A stretch of 64,000 nt of DNA from Nocardia goodfellowii. GTDB taxonomy: Bacteria; Actinomycetota; Actinomycetes; Mycobacteriales; Mycobacteriaceae. The notes under the pieces are model-generated. The model ran no database searches. It was given only the letters and a program-made list of their open reading frames with translations, and was not told the origin of the DNA. Positions 32,392-41,615 of this stretch are shown here, in pieces (the stretch's first letter is position 1; every line of letters starts with the position of its first letter). The translations under genes and the position numbers were made by a program. The stretch is from positions 7,884,520-7,948,519 of the forward strand of contig NZ_JAGGMR010000001.1 in NCBI RefSeq assembly GCF_017875645.1, read 5' to 3'.

Positions 32392-32562
32392 GGTCAGGGC
32401 GGGGACGGACAGGTTCGGGAGGCCGAGGAGGTCAGGGAGCCGAGCGGGACCGGGCAGGTCTGACCAGGTCCTGGGGCCGTGCAGATTCAGGCAGGTCCGG
32501 GCGGGCCGAAATGTGTCCGGGGAGGACCGGACATGTTCGTGGCGCAGCACCACACGAGGTGG

Positions 32563-33624
32563 CTATACCGCGAAAAGGGCTCGGTAGGAGGGTATTCCGG
32601 CTAGCGGTTCGGCCGAGAGGATGGCGTCGACGATGGCGCGTTCGACGGCGACCGCGGCGGCGGTGCAGAGGGCATCGAGGACCAGCAGGTCTGCCGGGAA
32701 GGCGGGCGGCATGGGAAAGCTCGGCGCCTGCTCGGCCGTTCCGGTCGCCAAGGCGAACAGGGTGTCGCCGTCGAGCGGGGAATGCGCGGGGCGGATCGCG
32801 CGGGCCAGTCCGTCGTGGGCGGTCAGCGCCATGCGGCGGCAGCCGATCGGGTCCAGCCGAGCGTCGGTCGCGACCACGCCGATGGTGGTATTCAGCACGG
32901 TGCCCTTGACCGGCAACGCGTTCGCCCGCGCGACCTGTTGCGGTGTGGGCGTGGGCAATCCGAAGAACGCGGGCCCGTCCGTCCCGACCCCCCACGGCAA
33001 ACCGGTGCGCGGATCGAACACGGAACCAACGGGATTCGCCACGATCAACGCCGCCACCGTCAGCCCGGCGGCCGGCCCCTCCCCCAGCACGATGCTCGCA
33101 CTGCCGATTCCACCTTTGATCGATCCCGCCCGCGCCCCGACTCCGGCCCCCACCGAGCCGCGAGCGAACTCGACCGCCGCCGCTTCGGCCGCCCGGTACC
33201 CGAACTCCGCGGTCGGCCGAATCCTCCAGTCTCCCACCGGAAGATCGAAGATCACCGCGCCCGGAACGATCGGAACCACTTTCCCCGGATCGGCCGGATC
33301 CATCGGAATCCCCTCTCCCCGTTCCTCCAGCCACCGCATCACCCCGTCGGCGGCAGCCAGCCCATAGGCACTGCCGCCGGTAAGCAGGATCGAATTCACC
33401 TGCCGCACAGTGTTACTCGGGTCGAGCAGATCCGTCTCGCGGGTCCCTGGTCCACCCCCGCGCACATCCACCGCCGCCACCGCCCCACCCGGCGCGCGCA
33501 CCACGGTGCAGCCCGTCGCCGCCCCGCTCCCGATCGCCGCGTCAGCATCGAGGACATGGTGATGTCCCACCAACAGTCCTGCCACATCGGTCAACGAATT
33601 GCGCGCACCGGCCACCGCGTTCAT
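32563..33624 (-). CDS. P1 family (S58, DmpA/NylC-type) self-processing peptidase
   Basis: About 353 residues from ATG 33624; an ATG nine bases upstream is also possible. LTGGSAYGLAAADGVMRWLEE and SIKGGIGSAS are family hallmarks. The sequence LNTTIGVVATD near residues 244-254 matches the self-cleavage site of NylC-type hydrolases, predicting a cut between Asn245 and Thr246 with Thr as the N-terminal nucleophile. It corresponds to Rv1333. Relatives hydrolyse N-terminal or beta-aminoacyl bonds; the natural substrate is unknown. Confidence 0.9.
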   Translation of the reverse strand: MNAVAGARNSLTDVAGLLVGHHHVLDADAAIGSGAATGCTVVRAPGGAVAAVDVRGGGPGTRETDLLDPSNTVRQVNSILLTGGSAYGLAAADGVMRWLEERGEGIPMDPADPGKVVPIVPGAVIFDLPVGDWRIRPTAEFGYRAAEAAAVEFARGSVGAGVGARAGSIKGGIGSASIVLGEGPAAGLTVAALIVANPVGSVFDPRTGLPWGVGTDGPAFFGLPTPTPQQVARANALPVKGTVLNTTIGVVATDARLDPIGCRRMALTAHDGLARAIRPAHSPLDGDTLFALATGTAEQAPSFPMPPAFPADLLVLDALCTAAAVAVERAIVDAILSAEPLAGIPSYRALFAV

Positions 33625-33663
33625 GCGCCCCATTCTGCGCCGATCTCGCAACACCCGGCCCAT

Positions 33664-34153
33664 AGCCGCGCCCGAACGCCGTGATTCGCCAGGCTCGCGC
33701 CGGTACCGCGCGCTGCTGAGCTTCGATTCCGCCCTCAGGCATCCAACCCTCAGGCGCGAATCGGGTGCGGCCGCTCAGCACTCCGCCGAGCAGGGCCCCG
33801 CCCATCGGAGCACGCTGCCGAACATCCGAGCCCGGCATCGAGCATCGGGCACGACGCCAAGCAGCCCAGCACCAGACCGAACATCGGGCCACGACATTGA
33901 ACATCAGGGCACGAAGCCAGCCTTCCCAGCACGACACCAAGCGTCCAAGCACGACATCAAGCATCCGTGCGCGACACCACCAGCGGAACCCATCTCGCCG
34001 CGTAGAGAAGCGGTCCCAGCGACTGCCGCGCGTGGTCGAGCAGATAGGCGGCGGACCGGCGCAAGCAGATAGTTTCTCGCCGACCACATCGGCGCGCGAC
34101 CCCGAGCATCCAAGACCGAAGCGCGCCCCTAACCGCGAGCTGCCGCTCCTGGC
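33664..34153. repeat. intergenic region with about 21-bp degenerate repeats
   Basis: No gene seen. From about 33815 to 33980 a unit of roughly 21 bases recurs (on the minus strand variants of TCGTGCCCGATGTTCGATG). The copies differ from one another but keep CGTGC and GATG. The remaining flanks show nothing. Frames through it encode Cys/Trp/Leu-rich repeats and are not believable genes. Confidence 0.6.
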
Positions 34154-34726
34154 CTACTCCGGAGACAAGGCCTGAAGGAGCGAGTCCTGCATCCAGGTAA
34201 GCCAGTGATAGACATCAAGGTGCACCCCGCGCGGATCGCCGGGGTCGAGGTGGTCGGGAGTGTCGGCATCGATACCGAGCACGGTCCCCAGCGCCAACCG
34301 GACATCGGTCAGCGCGGTGAGCCAGGCATCGGCTTGTTCCGGGGTCAGCGAGACCTTGCCGCCCTCGGTGGGGACGGTATCGAGGACAACGGTGGCCGCG
34401 GCCACCTTGGCGTCGATGATTTCCGGTTCGTGCAGGCCGCGCAGGGCGCTGTTGAGGTCGGAGCGGTCGGCGTCTGGCGAACCGGGCTCGCTGCGGTGGA
34501 AGTCGGGCAGCAGCCGTTTGAGCCGCGGGTCGTCGGGCGGGGCGGTGTTACCGCTGCGCAGGCCGGTCAGGGCGGCGAGCTCGTCCTCCGGCGCGGACTG
34601 GGCTCGTTCGACGAGCAGCCCGGAAACGGCGCCGACCAGCGAACGCAGCACCGCGGCCTCCCGCTGGTCCATTTCGGATCGCAGTTTGAGGCCGCTCAGC
34701 GAGTTCTTCCGACTCCACTTACGCAC
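34154..34726 (-). CDS. DUF2017 protein (Rv1332-like)
   Basis: 190 residues. The start MRKWSRKN and the segment SEMDQREAAVLRSLVGAVSGLL are typical of DUF2017, as is the C-terminal DVYHWLTWMQDSLLQAL. It is a helical, acidic, probably soluble protein always found beside clpS in actinobacteria, which suggests a role near the ClpS/ClpCP degradation route; none has been shown to my knowledge. GTG start. clpS lies 23 bases upstream on the same strand. Confidence 0.87.
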   Translation of the reverse strand: MRKWSRKNSLSGLKLRSEMDQREAAVLRSLVGAVSGLLVERAQSAPEDELAALTGLRSGNTAPPDDPRLKRLLPDFHRSEPGSPDADRSDLNSALRGLHEPEIIDAKVAAATVVLDTVPTEGGKVSLTPEQADAWLTALTDVRLALGTVLGIDADTPDHLDPGDPRGVHLDVYHWLTWMQDSLLQALSPE

Positions 34727-34749
34727 GGAGACTCAGGGTAGTCGCACGA

Positions 34750-35076
34750 TCAATCATCCCGTTGCATCGTGGCCCACAGGCCAGCCGCATGTAACCGGCG
34801 CACGTCCTGCTCCATTTTGTCTCGCGAGCCCGAGGACACCACCGCTTTACCTTCGTTGTGCACCTGCAGCATCAGTTCCGTGGCCTTCGCCTTGGTGTAG
34901 CCGAAAAGCTTCTGGAAGATGTAGGTGACGTAGTGCATGAGGTTGACGGGGTCGTCCCAGACGACCGTCACCCAGGGGCGATCCTCCGCCTCCAGGATCT
35001 CGGTGTACTCGACCGCTTCCGGAGTCGCCTGTGCCGCCGACAGCGTCGTTGTCAGTGGGGTTTCGCACAAGGCCAT
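34750..35076 (-). CDS. clpS: ATP-dependent Clp protease adaptor ClpS
   Basis: 108 residues from ATG 35076. [26 protein letters not shown] contains the substrate-binding DDPVN loop, and [13 protein letters not shown] the conserved His-Asn-Glu segment. It delivers N-degron proteins to the ClpC/ClpA ATPase. An in-frame upstream start would run into the divergent pncB promoter region and is rejected. Confidence 0.96.
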   Translation of the reverse strand: MALCETPLTTTLSAAQATPEAVEYTEILEAEDRPWVTVVWDDPVNLMHYVTYIFQKLFGYTKAKATELMLQVHNEGKAVVSSGSRDKMEQDVRRLHAAGLWATMQRDD

Positions 35077-35171
35077 AACGTCCAGGGTACGACTCGACCG
35101 CGCGAGCACAACACCTGCGGAGCAGCTGACGGATAAGGCCACATTCGCATATCGCTGTCTACAGTGGCCGT

Positions 35172-36473
35172 GTGGAGACATCGAGCACCGCGCTCCTTAC
35201 CGACCAGTACGAACTGACCATGCTCGCCGCGGCCCTGGCCGACGGCTCGGCCGAACGACAATGCACCTTCGAGGTATTCGCCCGCCGTTTGCCGAATGGT
35301 CGCCGCTACGGCGTGGTGGCGGGCACGGGCCGGGTGCTCGAGGCATTGGAACGATTCCGGTTCGGTCCCGAAGAATTGGCGGTGGTGTCGCGGTTCCTCG
35401 ATACCCGCACTGTCGAGTGGTTGCGCGACTACCGCTTCACCGGAGAAATCGACGGCTATGCCGAGGGGGAACTGTACTTCCCGGGGTCGCCGATCCTGAC
35501 CGTGCGCGGCAGCTTCGGCGACGGCGTGGTCCTGGAGACGCTGATCCTGTCCATCCTCAATCACGACAGCGCGATCGCCTCGGCCGCGGCCCGCATGGTC
35601 AGCGCGGCGGCCGGCCGCCGGATGATCGAGATGGGCTCGCGCCGGACCCACGAACTGGCCGCGCCGTCCAGCTCCCGCGCCGCCTACCTGGCCGGTTTCG
35701 ACACCACCTCGAACCTGGAAGCGGCCCGCCGGTTCGGCGTGCCCAGCGCGGGCACCAGCGCGCACGCGTTCACCCTGCTGCACAGCGGCGCCGACGGCAC
35801 GCACGAGAAGGCAGCCTTCCGCAGCCAGGTCGAATCGCAGGGCGTGGGCACCACGCTGCTGGTGGACACCTTCGACATCACCCAGGGCGTGGCCAACGCG
35901 ATCGAGGTGGCGGGCCCGGAACTCGGTGCCGTGCGCCTGGATTCGGGCGATCTCGGTGTGCTGGCCAAACAGGTGCGCGACCAACTCGACAGCCTCGGCG
36001 CCACCGGCACCCGCATCGTGGTGTCCGGTGACCTCGACGAATACGCCATCGCCGCGCTGCGCGGCGACCCGGTGGACGTCTACGGTGTCGGCACCTCGCT
36101 GGTCACCGGTTCGGGTGCGCCGACCGCGGGCATGGTCTACAAACTGGTCGAGGTCGACGGGGTCCCCGTGGCGAAACGCAGCAGTCACAAGGAATCGCGC
36201 GGCGGTACCAAGAAGGCGATCCGGCTGTCCCGGCACACCGGCACCATCGTGGAGGAAATCGTCTATCCCGCAGCGGGTTCGATGCCGGACACGAACGGGT
36301 ACGAGGTCCGGGAACTACAGGTGCCGCTGGTGCGCGAGGGCAAGGTGCTCGACGGGTTGCCGACGCTGGAGCAGAGTCGCGAGCTGGTGAAACAGGGCTT
36401 GGTGAGCCTGCCGTGGGAGGGACTCAAGCTCTCCGCCGGTGAGCCGGCGATTCCCACGACGTTCATCCGGTGA
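35172..36473 (+). CDS. pncB: nicotinate phosphoribosyltransferase
   Basis: 433 residues, GTG start. Conserved NAPRTase segments include [79 protein letters not shown] and SGDLDEYAI. It joins nicotinate and PRPP to give nicotinate mononucleotide in the Preiss-Handler route. The nicotinamidase gene lies 365 bases downstream on the same strand, so salvage of nicotinamide to NAD is locally encoded. It diverges from clpS. Confidence 0.96.
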   Translation: METSSTALLTDQYELTMLAAALADGSAERQCTFEVFARRLPNGRRYGVVAGTGRVLEALERFRFGPEELAVVSRFLDTRTVEWLRDYRFTGEIDGYAEGELYFPGSPILTVRGSFGDGVVLETLILSILNHDSAIASAAARMVSAAAGRRMIEMGSRRTHELAAPSSSRAAYLAGFDTTSNLEAARRFGVPSAGTSAHAFTLLHSGADGTHEKAAFRSQVESQGVGTTLLVDTFDITQGVANAIEVAGPELGAVRLDSGDLGVLAKQVRDQLDSLGATGTRIVVSGDLDEYAIAALRGDPVDVYGVGTSLVTGSGAPTAGMVYKLVEVDGVPVAKRSSHKESRGGTKKAIRLSRHTGTIVEEIVYPAAGSMPDTNGYEVRELQVPLVREGKVLDGLPTLEQSRELVKQGLVSLPWEGLKLSAGEPAIPTTFIR

Positions 36474-36734
36474 TCAGCGGCGTTCGTACAGCAGGCTGAA
36501 CCCGATGAACAGCGCGGCGCTCACCACCCCGCGCAGGGCGAGCCAGCCCCACTCGCCGCCGTCGATGGGTTGATCGAACAGCAACCACATGCCGCCGAAC
36601 GCGAGCGCGCACGCGGCGAACATCACGCCCTTCAGCGCCCAGACGGTCAGCGTGATCCGGCAGTTGTCGTCGCGCGCCGCGACCTCGATATGGTGTGACA
36701 CAACGAAATACCAATCCTGAACGGGCCTGTACAC
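36474..36734 (-). CDS. small membrane protein, 86 aa
   Basis: Two transmembrane segments (VWALKGVMFAACALAFGGMW and WLALRGVVSAALFIGFSLLY) after a polar N-terminus; ends in RR. The stop codon abuts the pncB stop with no spacer. Start is unsure: GTG 36734, or GTG 36701 giving 75 residues; neither has a good ribosome-binding site. Resembles small actinobacterial DUF2530-like proteins. Function unknown. Confidence 0.7.
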   Translation of the reverse strand: MYRPVQDWYFVVSHHIEVAARDDNCRITLTVWALKGVMFAACALAFGGMWLLFDQPIDGGEWGWLALRGVVSAALFIGFSLLYERR

Positions 36735-36837
36735 GATTCCGCGAGGCGGGGGCGGACTCGACCGCCGTGTAGCGGCGGCACAAAGTAATCGCAGGGCGGT
36801 AGCCTGCGTTTACATTCGCGGGAAAAGGAGTCTTGCC

Positions 36838-37401
36838 ATGAACCGGGCTTTGATCATCGTCGACGTGCAGAACGATTTCTGTGAGGGCGGATCGCTGGCC
36901 GTGACAGGCGGCGCCGCGGTGGCGGAGCGCATCAGCGAGTACGTCGCGACCAGCGACTATGCCGTGGTGGTCGCGACTCGCGATTATCACATCGATCCCG
37001 GCCCGCATTTCTCCGACAACCCCGATTTCGTGGACACCTGGCCGCCGCACTGCCGGGTCGGCACGCCGGGCGCGGAATTCCATCCGAATCTCGACACCGG
37101 CCGGATCGTGGAGATCTTCTCCAAAGGCGAATATTCCGCCGCCTATTCGGGTTTCGAGGGCGCGGCCGCCGACGGCAGCACGCTGGCCAAGTGGTTGCGG
37201 GCCCGGGACATCGAGGCCGTGGACGTCGTCGGCATCGCCACCGACCACTGCGTCCGCGCCACCGCGCTGGACGCGGAGAGCGCCGGCTTCGACACCCGCG
37301 TGCTGCTCGGCCTGACCGCGGGTGTCGCACCGGCCACCATCGACGCCGCGCTCGAGCAGTTGCGCCAGGCGGGTGTCGAACTCGAGGGCGCGGTCGGCTG
37401 A
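36838..37401 (+). CDS. pncA: nicotinamidase/pyrazinamidase
   Basis: 187 residues. Catalytic triad Asp9, Lys96 and Cys138 (in ATDHCVRATALDA). Metal ligands Asp49, His51, His57 and His71 line up with the numbering of M. tuberculosis PncA. ATG with AAAAGGAG well placed. It hydrolyses nicotinamide to nicotinate for PncB and would also activate pyrazinamide. Close linkage to pncB makes co-regulation plausible, but the two are separated by a convergent small gene. Confidence 0.96.
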   Translation: MNRALIIVDVQNDFCEGGSLAVTGGAAVAERISEYVATSDYAVVVATRDYHIDPGPHFSDNPDFVDTWPPHCRVGTPGAEFHPNLDTGRIVEIFSKGEYSAAYSGFEGAAADGSTLAKWLRARDIEAVDVVGIATDHCVRATALDAESAGFDTRVLLGLTAGVAPATIDAALEQLRQAGVELEGAVG

Positions 37402-37454
37402 CGACCCACCGGACGACGAGCGCACCTGTCGGTCCCGCGCAGTAGTCTGCTCGG

Positions 37455-39491
37455 GTGCCTGAACTCCCCTCTGCTTTGGAGCTGTTGTCCACCGCTGTCC
37501 AAGCGCTGGGAGGTAAGGAGCGCAGCGGGCAGGTGACGATGGCGGCGGCGGTCGACCATGCCATCGACACCAAAGAACATCTCGCCGTGCAGGCCGGTAC
37601 CGGTACCGGCAAGTCACTGGCGTATCTGGTGCCGAGCCTGCGGCACGCGGTGCGTACCGGGCGCACGGTGGTGGTGTCCACGGCGACCATCGCGTTGCAG
37701 CGCCAGCTCGTCGACCGCGATCTGCCGCGCTTGGCCGAGGCGTTGAAGGGCCCGCTGAAGCGGGAGGCGCAGTTCGCGATCCTCAAGGGCCGCAACAACT
37801 ATCTGTGCCTCAACAAGATCAACAGCGTCATCCCCGACGAACCCGAGCAGGAATTGTTCGACGCGTTCGCGATCTCCCGGCTCGGCCGCGAGGTGCAGCG
37901 CCTCAACGAATGGGCCTCCGACACCGAGACCGGTGATCGAGACGAACTGGCCCCCGGCGTCACCGACCGCGCCTGGCGGCAGGTGAGCGTTTCCTCGCGG
38001 GAATGCCTCGGCAAGAGTCGCTGCGCCTTCGGCCAGGATTGTTTCGCGGAGAAGGCCCGTGCGGAATCGGGTCAGGCCGATGTCGTGGTGACCAACCACG
38101 CGCTGCTGGCCATCGACGCGATCAGCGGCATCCAGGTGCTTCCCGAACACGATGTGGTCATCATCGACGAGGCGCACGAACTGGTCGATCGGGTGACCGG
38201 CGTGGCCACCGCGGAACTCACCTCCACGGGGATCAGCGCGGCCGCCCGCCGTTGCGCCAAACTCATCGACGAACGGGAAGTGGATCGCCTGGAAGGCGCC
38301 GCGGAAGCCTGGCACGAACTCCTCGAAGACCTGCCCGCCGCCCGCTGGGACGTGTTGCCCGACGGTGTCGCACCGGTTTTGGCGCTGGTCCGCGACGCGG
38401 CCTGGAACGCGCGCACCGAGCTGGCTCCGCCCGGAGCCTCGAAAGAGCAGGGTGATCCGGAGGGCGCGGCGGCGCGCACGCAGGCGCTCGCGGCGATCGA
38501 CGAGGTGCACGACAGCGCGGTCCGCGCGCTCACCGCCTTCGAGGAACCCGATCCGGCGGTCCGGCGGGACGTGATCTGGCTGGCCGCCGAGGACATCCGC
38601 GGCGTGCCGCGCAAGACGCTGCGGATGGCGCCGCTGTCGGTGGGCGGGTTGCTGCGCACCCGGCTGTTCGGTACGTCGACAGTCGTTTTGACGTCGGCGA
38701 CGTTGCAGATCGGCGGCTCGTTCGACAGTCTCGCCGTCACCTGGGGCCTGCCCGCGCAGAACTCGAACCGGCCGGACACCGCCACCGCGAACGGCGCCCA
38801 GGCGCCGGCGGACGGGGAGACCGTGCGCTGGAGTTCGCTCGATGTCGGGTCGCCCTTCGATCACGCCAAGTCCGGAATCCTCTACGTCGCCAAGCATTTG
38901 CCGCCGCCCGGGCGGGATGGGCTGGCGCCTGCCTATCTCGACGAGATCGAACGGTTGATCAGCGCGGCGGGCGGTCGCACGCTCGGCCTGTTCTCCTCGA
39001 TGCGCGCGGCCAAGGCGGCAACCGAGGCGTTGCGCTCCCGGCTGAACACCCCCGTGCTGTGCCAAGGAGATGACGCCACCGGCGCGCTGGTGCGCAAATT
39101 CGCCGACGATCCGGAGACCTCGCTGTTCGGCACGCTGTCGCTGTGGCAGGGCGTGGATGTGCCGGGTCCGTCACTGAGTCTGGTGATCTTGGATCGGATT
39201 CCGTTCCCCCGGCCGGACGATCCACTGCTCACGGCGCGGCAGCGGGCGGTGGAGTCGCGCGGCGGCAACGGGTTCATGACAGTGGCGGCCAATCACGCGG
39301 CGCTGCTGCTGGCGCAGGGCACTGGACGGTTGCTGCGCAGTGTGGACGACAAGGGTGTGGTCGCGATTCTGGATTCCCGGCTGGTCACCGCCCGGTACGG
39401 CGGTTACCTGCGGGCGACGCTGCCGCCGTACTGGGAAACCGCCGATCCCGAGATCGTGGTCAAGGCATTGAAGCGCTTGACCGCTACGTAA
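37455..39491 (+). CDS. dinG: DinG/Rad3-type ATP-dependent DNA helicase
   Basis: 678 residues, GTG start. Walker A AGTGTGKS at 47-54, a DEAH box (IIDEAHELVD) near 235-244, and cysteines near 118, 184, 190 and 196 in the arrangement of the XPD/DinG iron-sulfur cluster. C-terminal helicase motifs include LGLFSSMRAAK, SLWQGVDVPG and AQGTGRLLRS. It should unwind 5'-overhang or R-loop/G-quadruplex DNA during repair. It corresponds to Rv1329c. Confidence 0.94.
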   Translation: MPELPSALELLSTAVQALGGKERSGQVTMAAAVDHAIDTKEHLAVQAGTGTGKSLAYLVPSLRHAVRTGRTVVVSTATIALQRQLVDRDLPRLAEALKGPLKREAQFAILKGRNNYLCLNKINSVIPDEPEQELFDAFAISRLGREVQRLNEWASDTETGDRDELAPGVTDRAWRQVSVSSRECLGKSRCAFGQDCFAEKARAESGQADVVVTNHALLAIDAISGIQVLPEHDVVIIDEAHELVDRVTGVATAELTSTGISAAARRCAKLIDEREVDRLEGAAEAWHELLEDLPAARWDVLPDGVAPVLALVRDAAWNARTELAPPGASKEQGDPEGAAARTQALAAIDEVHDSAVRALTAFEEPDPAVRRDVIWLAAEDIRGVPRKTLRMAPLSVGGLLRTRLFGTSTVVLTSATLQIGGSFDSLAVTWGLPAQNSNRPDTATANGAQAPADGETVRWSSLDVGSPFDHAKSGILYVAKHLPPPGRDGLAPAYLDEIERLISAAGGRTLGLFSSMRAAKAATEALRSRLNTPVLCQGDDATGALVRKFADDPETSLFGTLSLWQGVDVPGPSLSLVILDRIPFPRPDDPLLTARQRAVESRGGNGFMTVAANHAALLLAQGTGRLLRSVDDKGVVAILDSRLVTARYGGYLRATLPPYWETADPEIVVKALKRLTAT

Positions 39492-39697
39492 TGTGACACC
39501 GCACACAAGAACTGGACTTGATTCCATGCGGAAGTAAATTGGATGTCGGTCCTTCGGTGATCCCCAATTCCCCACCGAAGGTATCGGCAGCCCCCGCGCC
39601 AAGCCCTGCACGCGGCGCGGGGGCACCGCTGAGGTCATCCTCACTTCGTGATGCAATTTCGGTTTCGCCATTGGGCGTCACATGAGACCGTTTGCAG

Positions 39698-40399
39698 ATG
39701 AAGCACCCAATCGACACCGATGTCCTTGGCGAATTCCTCGTCAGCGCAAGATCTTTGGCGGAGTACCGCGCGATCTTCGATCTCACCGACGCAGACCTGA
39801 AGGGCCGCCGCATCCTCGACTGCCCCGGCGGAGCCGCGAGTTTCACCATGGAAGCCGGCGAGCTCGGCGCCCGCGTCACCGCCGCCGATCCGATCTACTC
39901 CCGCTCCGCCGAGCAGTTGCGCAGCCTGGCCACCCGCGAGACCGATCGCGGAACAAACTGGGCTACCGCCCATTACGACCGCTACCGGTGGGATTGGTAC
40001 GGCGACCCGGAGGGGTTGCGCGCGATGCGCCGAGCCGCGGCAGCCCGCTTCGCCGACGACCTGACCGCCCACCCGGAGCGCTACATCGCCGCCGAGCTGC
40101 CGTCGCTCCCGTTCCGGGACAACAGCTTCGACCTGGTGCTCAGCTCACATCTTTTGTTCACCTACGCCGACCGCCTCGACGCCGACTTCCACCTCACAGC
40201 ATTGCTCGAGCTGTCTCGGGTCAGCGCCGCGGAGGTCCGGCTGTATCCGCTGGTAGACCACATCGGCCGGCACCACGATGTCCTGGTCGAGCAGCTCCGC
40301 AAAGAGCTGCGCGACAAGGGTGTGCACTCGACGCTGCGGGAAACCGAGTACGAGTTCCACCACGGCGCGCACACCATGCTGATCCTGCACGGTGACTGA
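39698..40399 (+). CDS. class I SAM-dependent methyltransferase-like protein
   Basis: About 233 residues from ATG 39698 (a TTG two codons upstream is the alternative). Motif I is GRRILDCPGGAASFTMEA, an atypical D-x-P-G-G version; motif IV region is NSFDLVLSSHLLFTYADR. The long insertion YDRYRWDWYGDPEGLRAMRRAA is not usual. It begins the accessory stretch between dinG and glgP. The 200 bases before it hold no gene. Substrate unknown. Confidence 0.75.
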   Translation: MKHPIDTDVLGEFLVSARSLAEYRAIFDLTDADLKGRRILDCPGGAASFTMEAGELGARVTAADPIYSRSAEQLRSLATRETDRGTNWATAHYDRYRWDWYGDPEGLRAMRRAAAARFADDLTAHPERYIAAELPSLPFRDNSFDLVLSSHLLFTYADRLDADFHLTALLELSRVSAAEVRLYPLVDHIGRHHDVLVEQLRKELRDKGVHSTLRETEYEFHHGAHTMLILHGD

Positions 40400-40447
40400 G
40401 CGCCGCTCGTGCCGCGTCCAGCCGACGCCGGACGCGGCACCGATCGC

Positions 40448-40936
40448 TCAGCCCAGGGTGAACGTCGCCGTACCCGAAATCTGCTGCAGTTCCTGATCAC
40501 GATCGTTCAGGGTGACAATGCGGGCTTCCACCCGCCCCGCACCCGGCCCCATCCCGAAACCGATGATCACACCGTCGACCGTGTGCTGGATGACACCGTG
40601 CTCGTCGACCGGATGCTGCTGCCCGTTCTCCCGCCCGGTATCCAAATTCTTCCAGCGCACGGCCACCTTATAACGGCTACAGAACTCCCCCACCTGCGTA
40701 ATCTTCGGCCGGACACCGAACTCGCCGGACTTTGGCTGCGGCACCACCTCAGCGGTGATGATGGCCGCACATTCCGGCCCGCCGACCCGAGTCAGCGTAG
40801 GAGTGAAACGCGCCGCCGGATCGGTCGGAAGCGCGGCCGACGGCCCTGCGAACCCCGCCATCCCGGCGACCGCAACCGCCCCGATGACACCGGCCCGAGC
40901 CGAAAACTGTTGCAGCTGCTTACGATTGAGAGTCAT
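40448..40936 (-). CDS. secreted hypothetical protein
   Basis: 162 residues. The N-terminus has basic residues, then a hydrophobic stretch (AGVIGAVAVAGMAGFAGPSAA) with a probable signal-peptidase site after SAA-LP. The mature part has two Cys (PECAAI and GEFCSR) that could form a disulfide. The beta-rich look resembles small exported actinobacterial proteins of unknown role. Convergent with the methyltransferase-like gene. Confidence 0.8.
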   Translation of the reverse strand: MTLNRKQLQQFSARAGVIGAVAVAGMAGFAGPSAALPTDPAARFTPTLTRVGGPECAAIITAEVVPQPKSGEFGVRPKITQVGEFCSRYKVAVRWKNLDTGRENGQQHPVDEHGVIQHTVDGVIIGFGMGPGAGRVEARIVTLNDRDQELQQISGTATFTLG

Positions 40937-41615
40937 GCCCGGTTTGTCGGATCCCCCGCAGACGCTGTTACAACGACTGTTGCGTTAGTGAAATCACTGT
41001 AACACTCGGCACGCCCACCACCGAGGCTCTGCCCCAGGCGTTCCAAACCCGTTACCACTCCAGCGATCTCAGCACCACCGCCGGCCAGAGCCTCGACCAC
41101 TAGTTACCTCTGAGCTGCGGTACCGATCCAAAGCCTCGTCCACTACTGCCATTTCAGCGCCAGCACCGGTCCAAAGGCTCGACGACTACCGCCATCTCCG
41201 GCACCAGGTCGAAACCTCGACCACTGCCGCCATCTGAACTCCAGCGCCTCGACGACACCGATGATCCATCTCCACCGCCAGCCAAAAACCTTCGCCATTC
41301 CAACCGTCTCAGTCCCACCGCCAGCCGAAACCTCGACCATTCCGGCCATCTCAGCTCCACCGCCAATGTTGACGTCGACTATCACGTCACCAACCGCGTG
41401 GATGGGGCACAGCGATTCGTAGGAGTCGTTGTAGGCCAGCAGTTCGTAGCGGGCGCTGAGCAGGCGGCCAAATATCGACCACTGCCGCCATCTGAACTCC
41501 AGCGCCGGTCCAACGCCTCGACGACACCTGCGATCCACCTCTCGCCAGCCAAAACCTCGACCATCCGGCCATCTCAGCTCCACCGCCGGCCATAATCTCG
41601 ACCACTGCTTCCATC
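40937..41615. repeat. intergenic array of about 42-bp degenerate repeats
   Basis: About 680 bases without a believable gene. On the minus strand the unit is roughly GGCGGTGGAGCTGAGATGGC followed by CGGAATGGTCGAGGTTTTGGCT, repeated with many substitutions from about 41640 down to 41040. A 105-base unique segment at about 41355-41460 interrupts it. The first copy includes the stop codon of the gene at 41616. Confidence 0.75.

Larger units (their letters stand above)
31584..32562. repeat. 1-kb intergenic region of degenerate short repeats
   Basis: In relatives mec and the P1 peptidase gene are neighbours; here about 1 kb lies between them. I see no credible gene: long open frames on both strands are Pro/Gly/Arg/Ser repeats that mirror the DNA repeats. 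It contains two small perfect arrays (32005-32076 and 32341-32391) embedded in many imperfect variants of GACCTGC/GCAGGTC. Confidence 0.7.

Noticed and set aside
31620..32909. A 429-codon plus-strand frame with AQSLGP repeats
   Set aside because: The peptide repeats are a direct readout of the 18-bp DNA repeats, all frames are similarly open, and the frame runs on into the antisense of the P1 peptidase.
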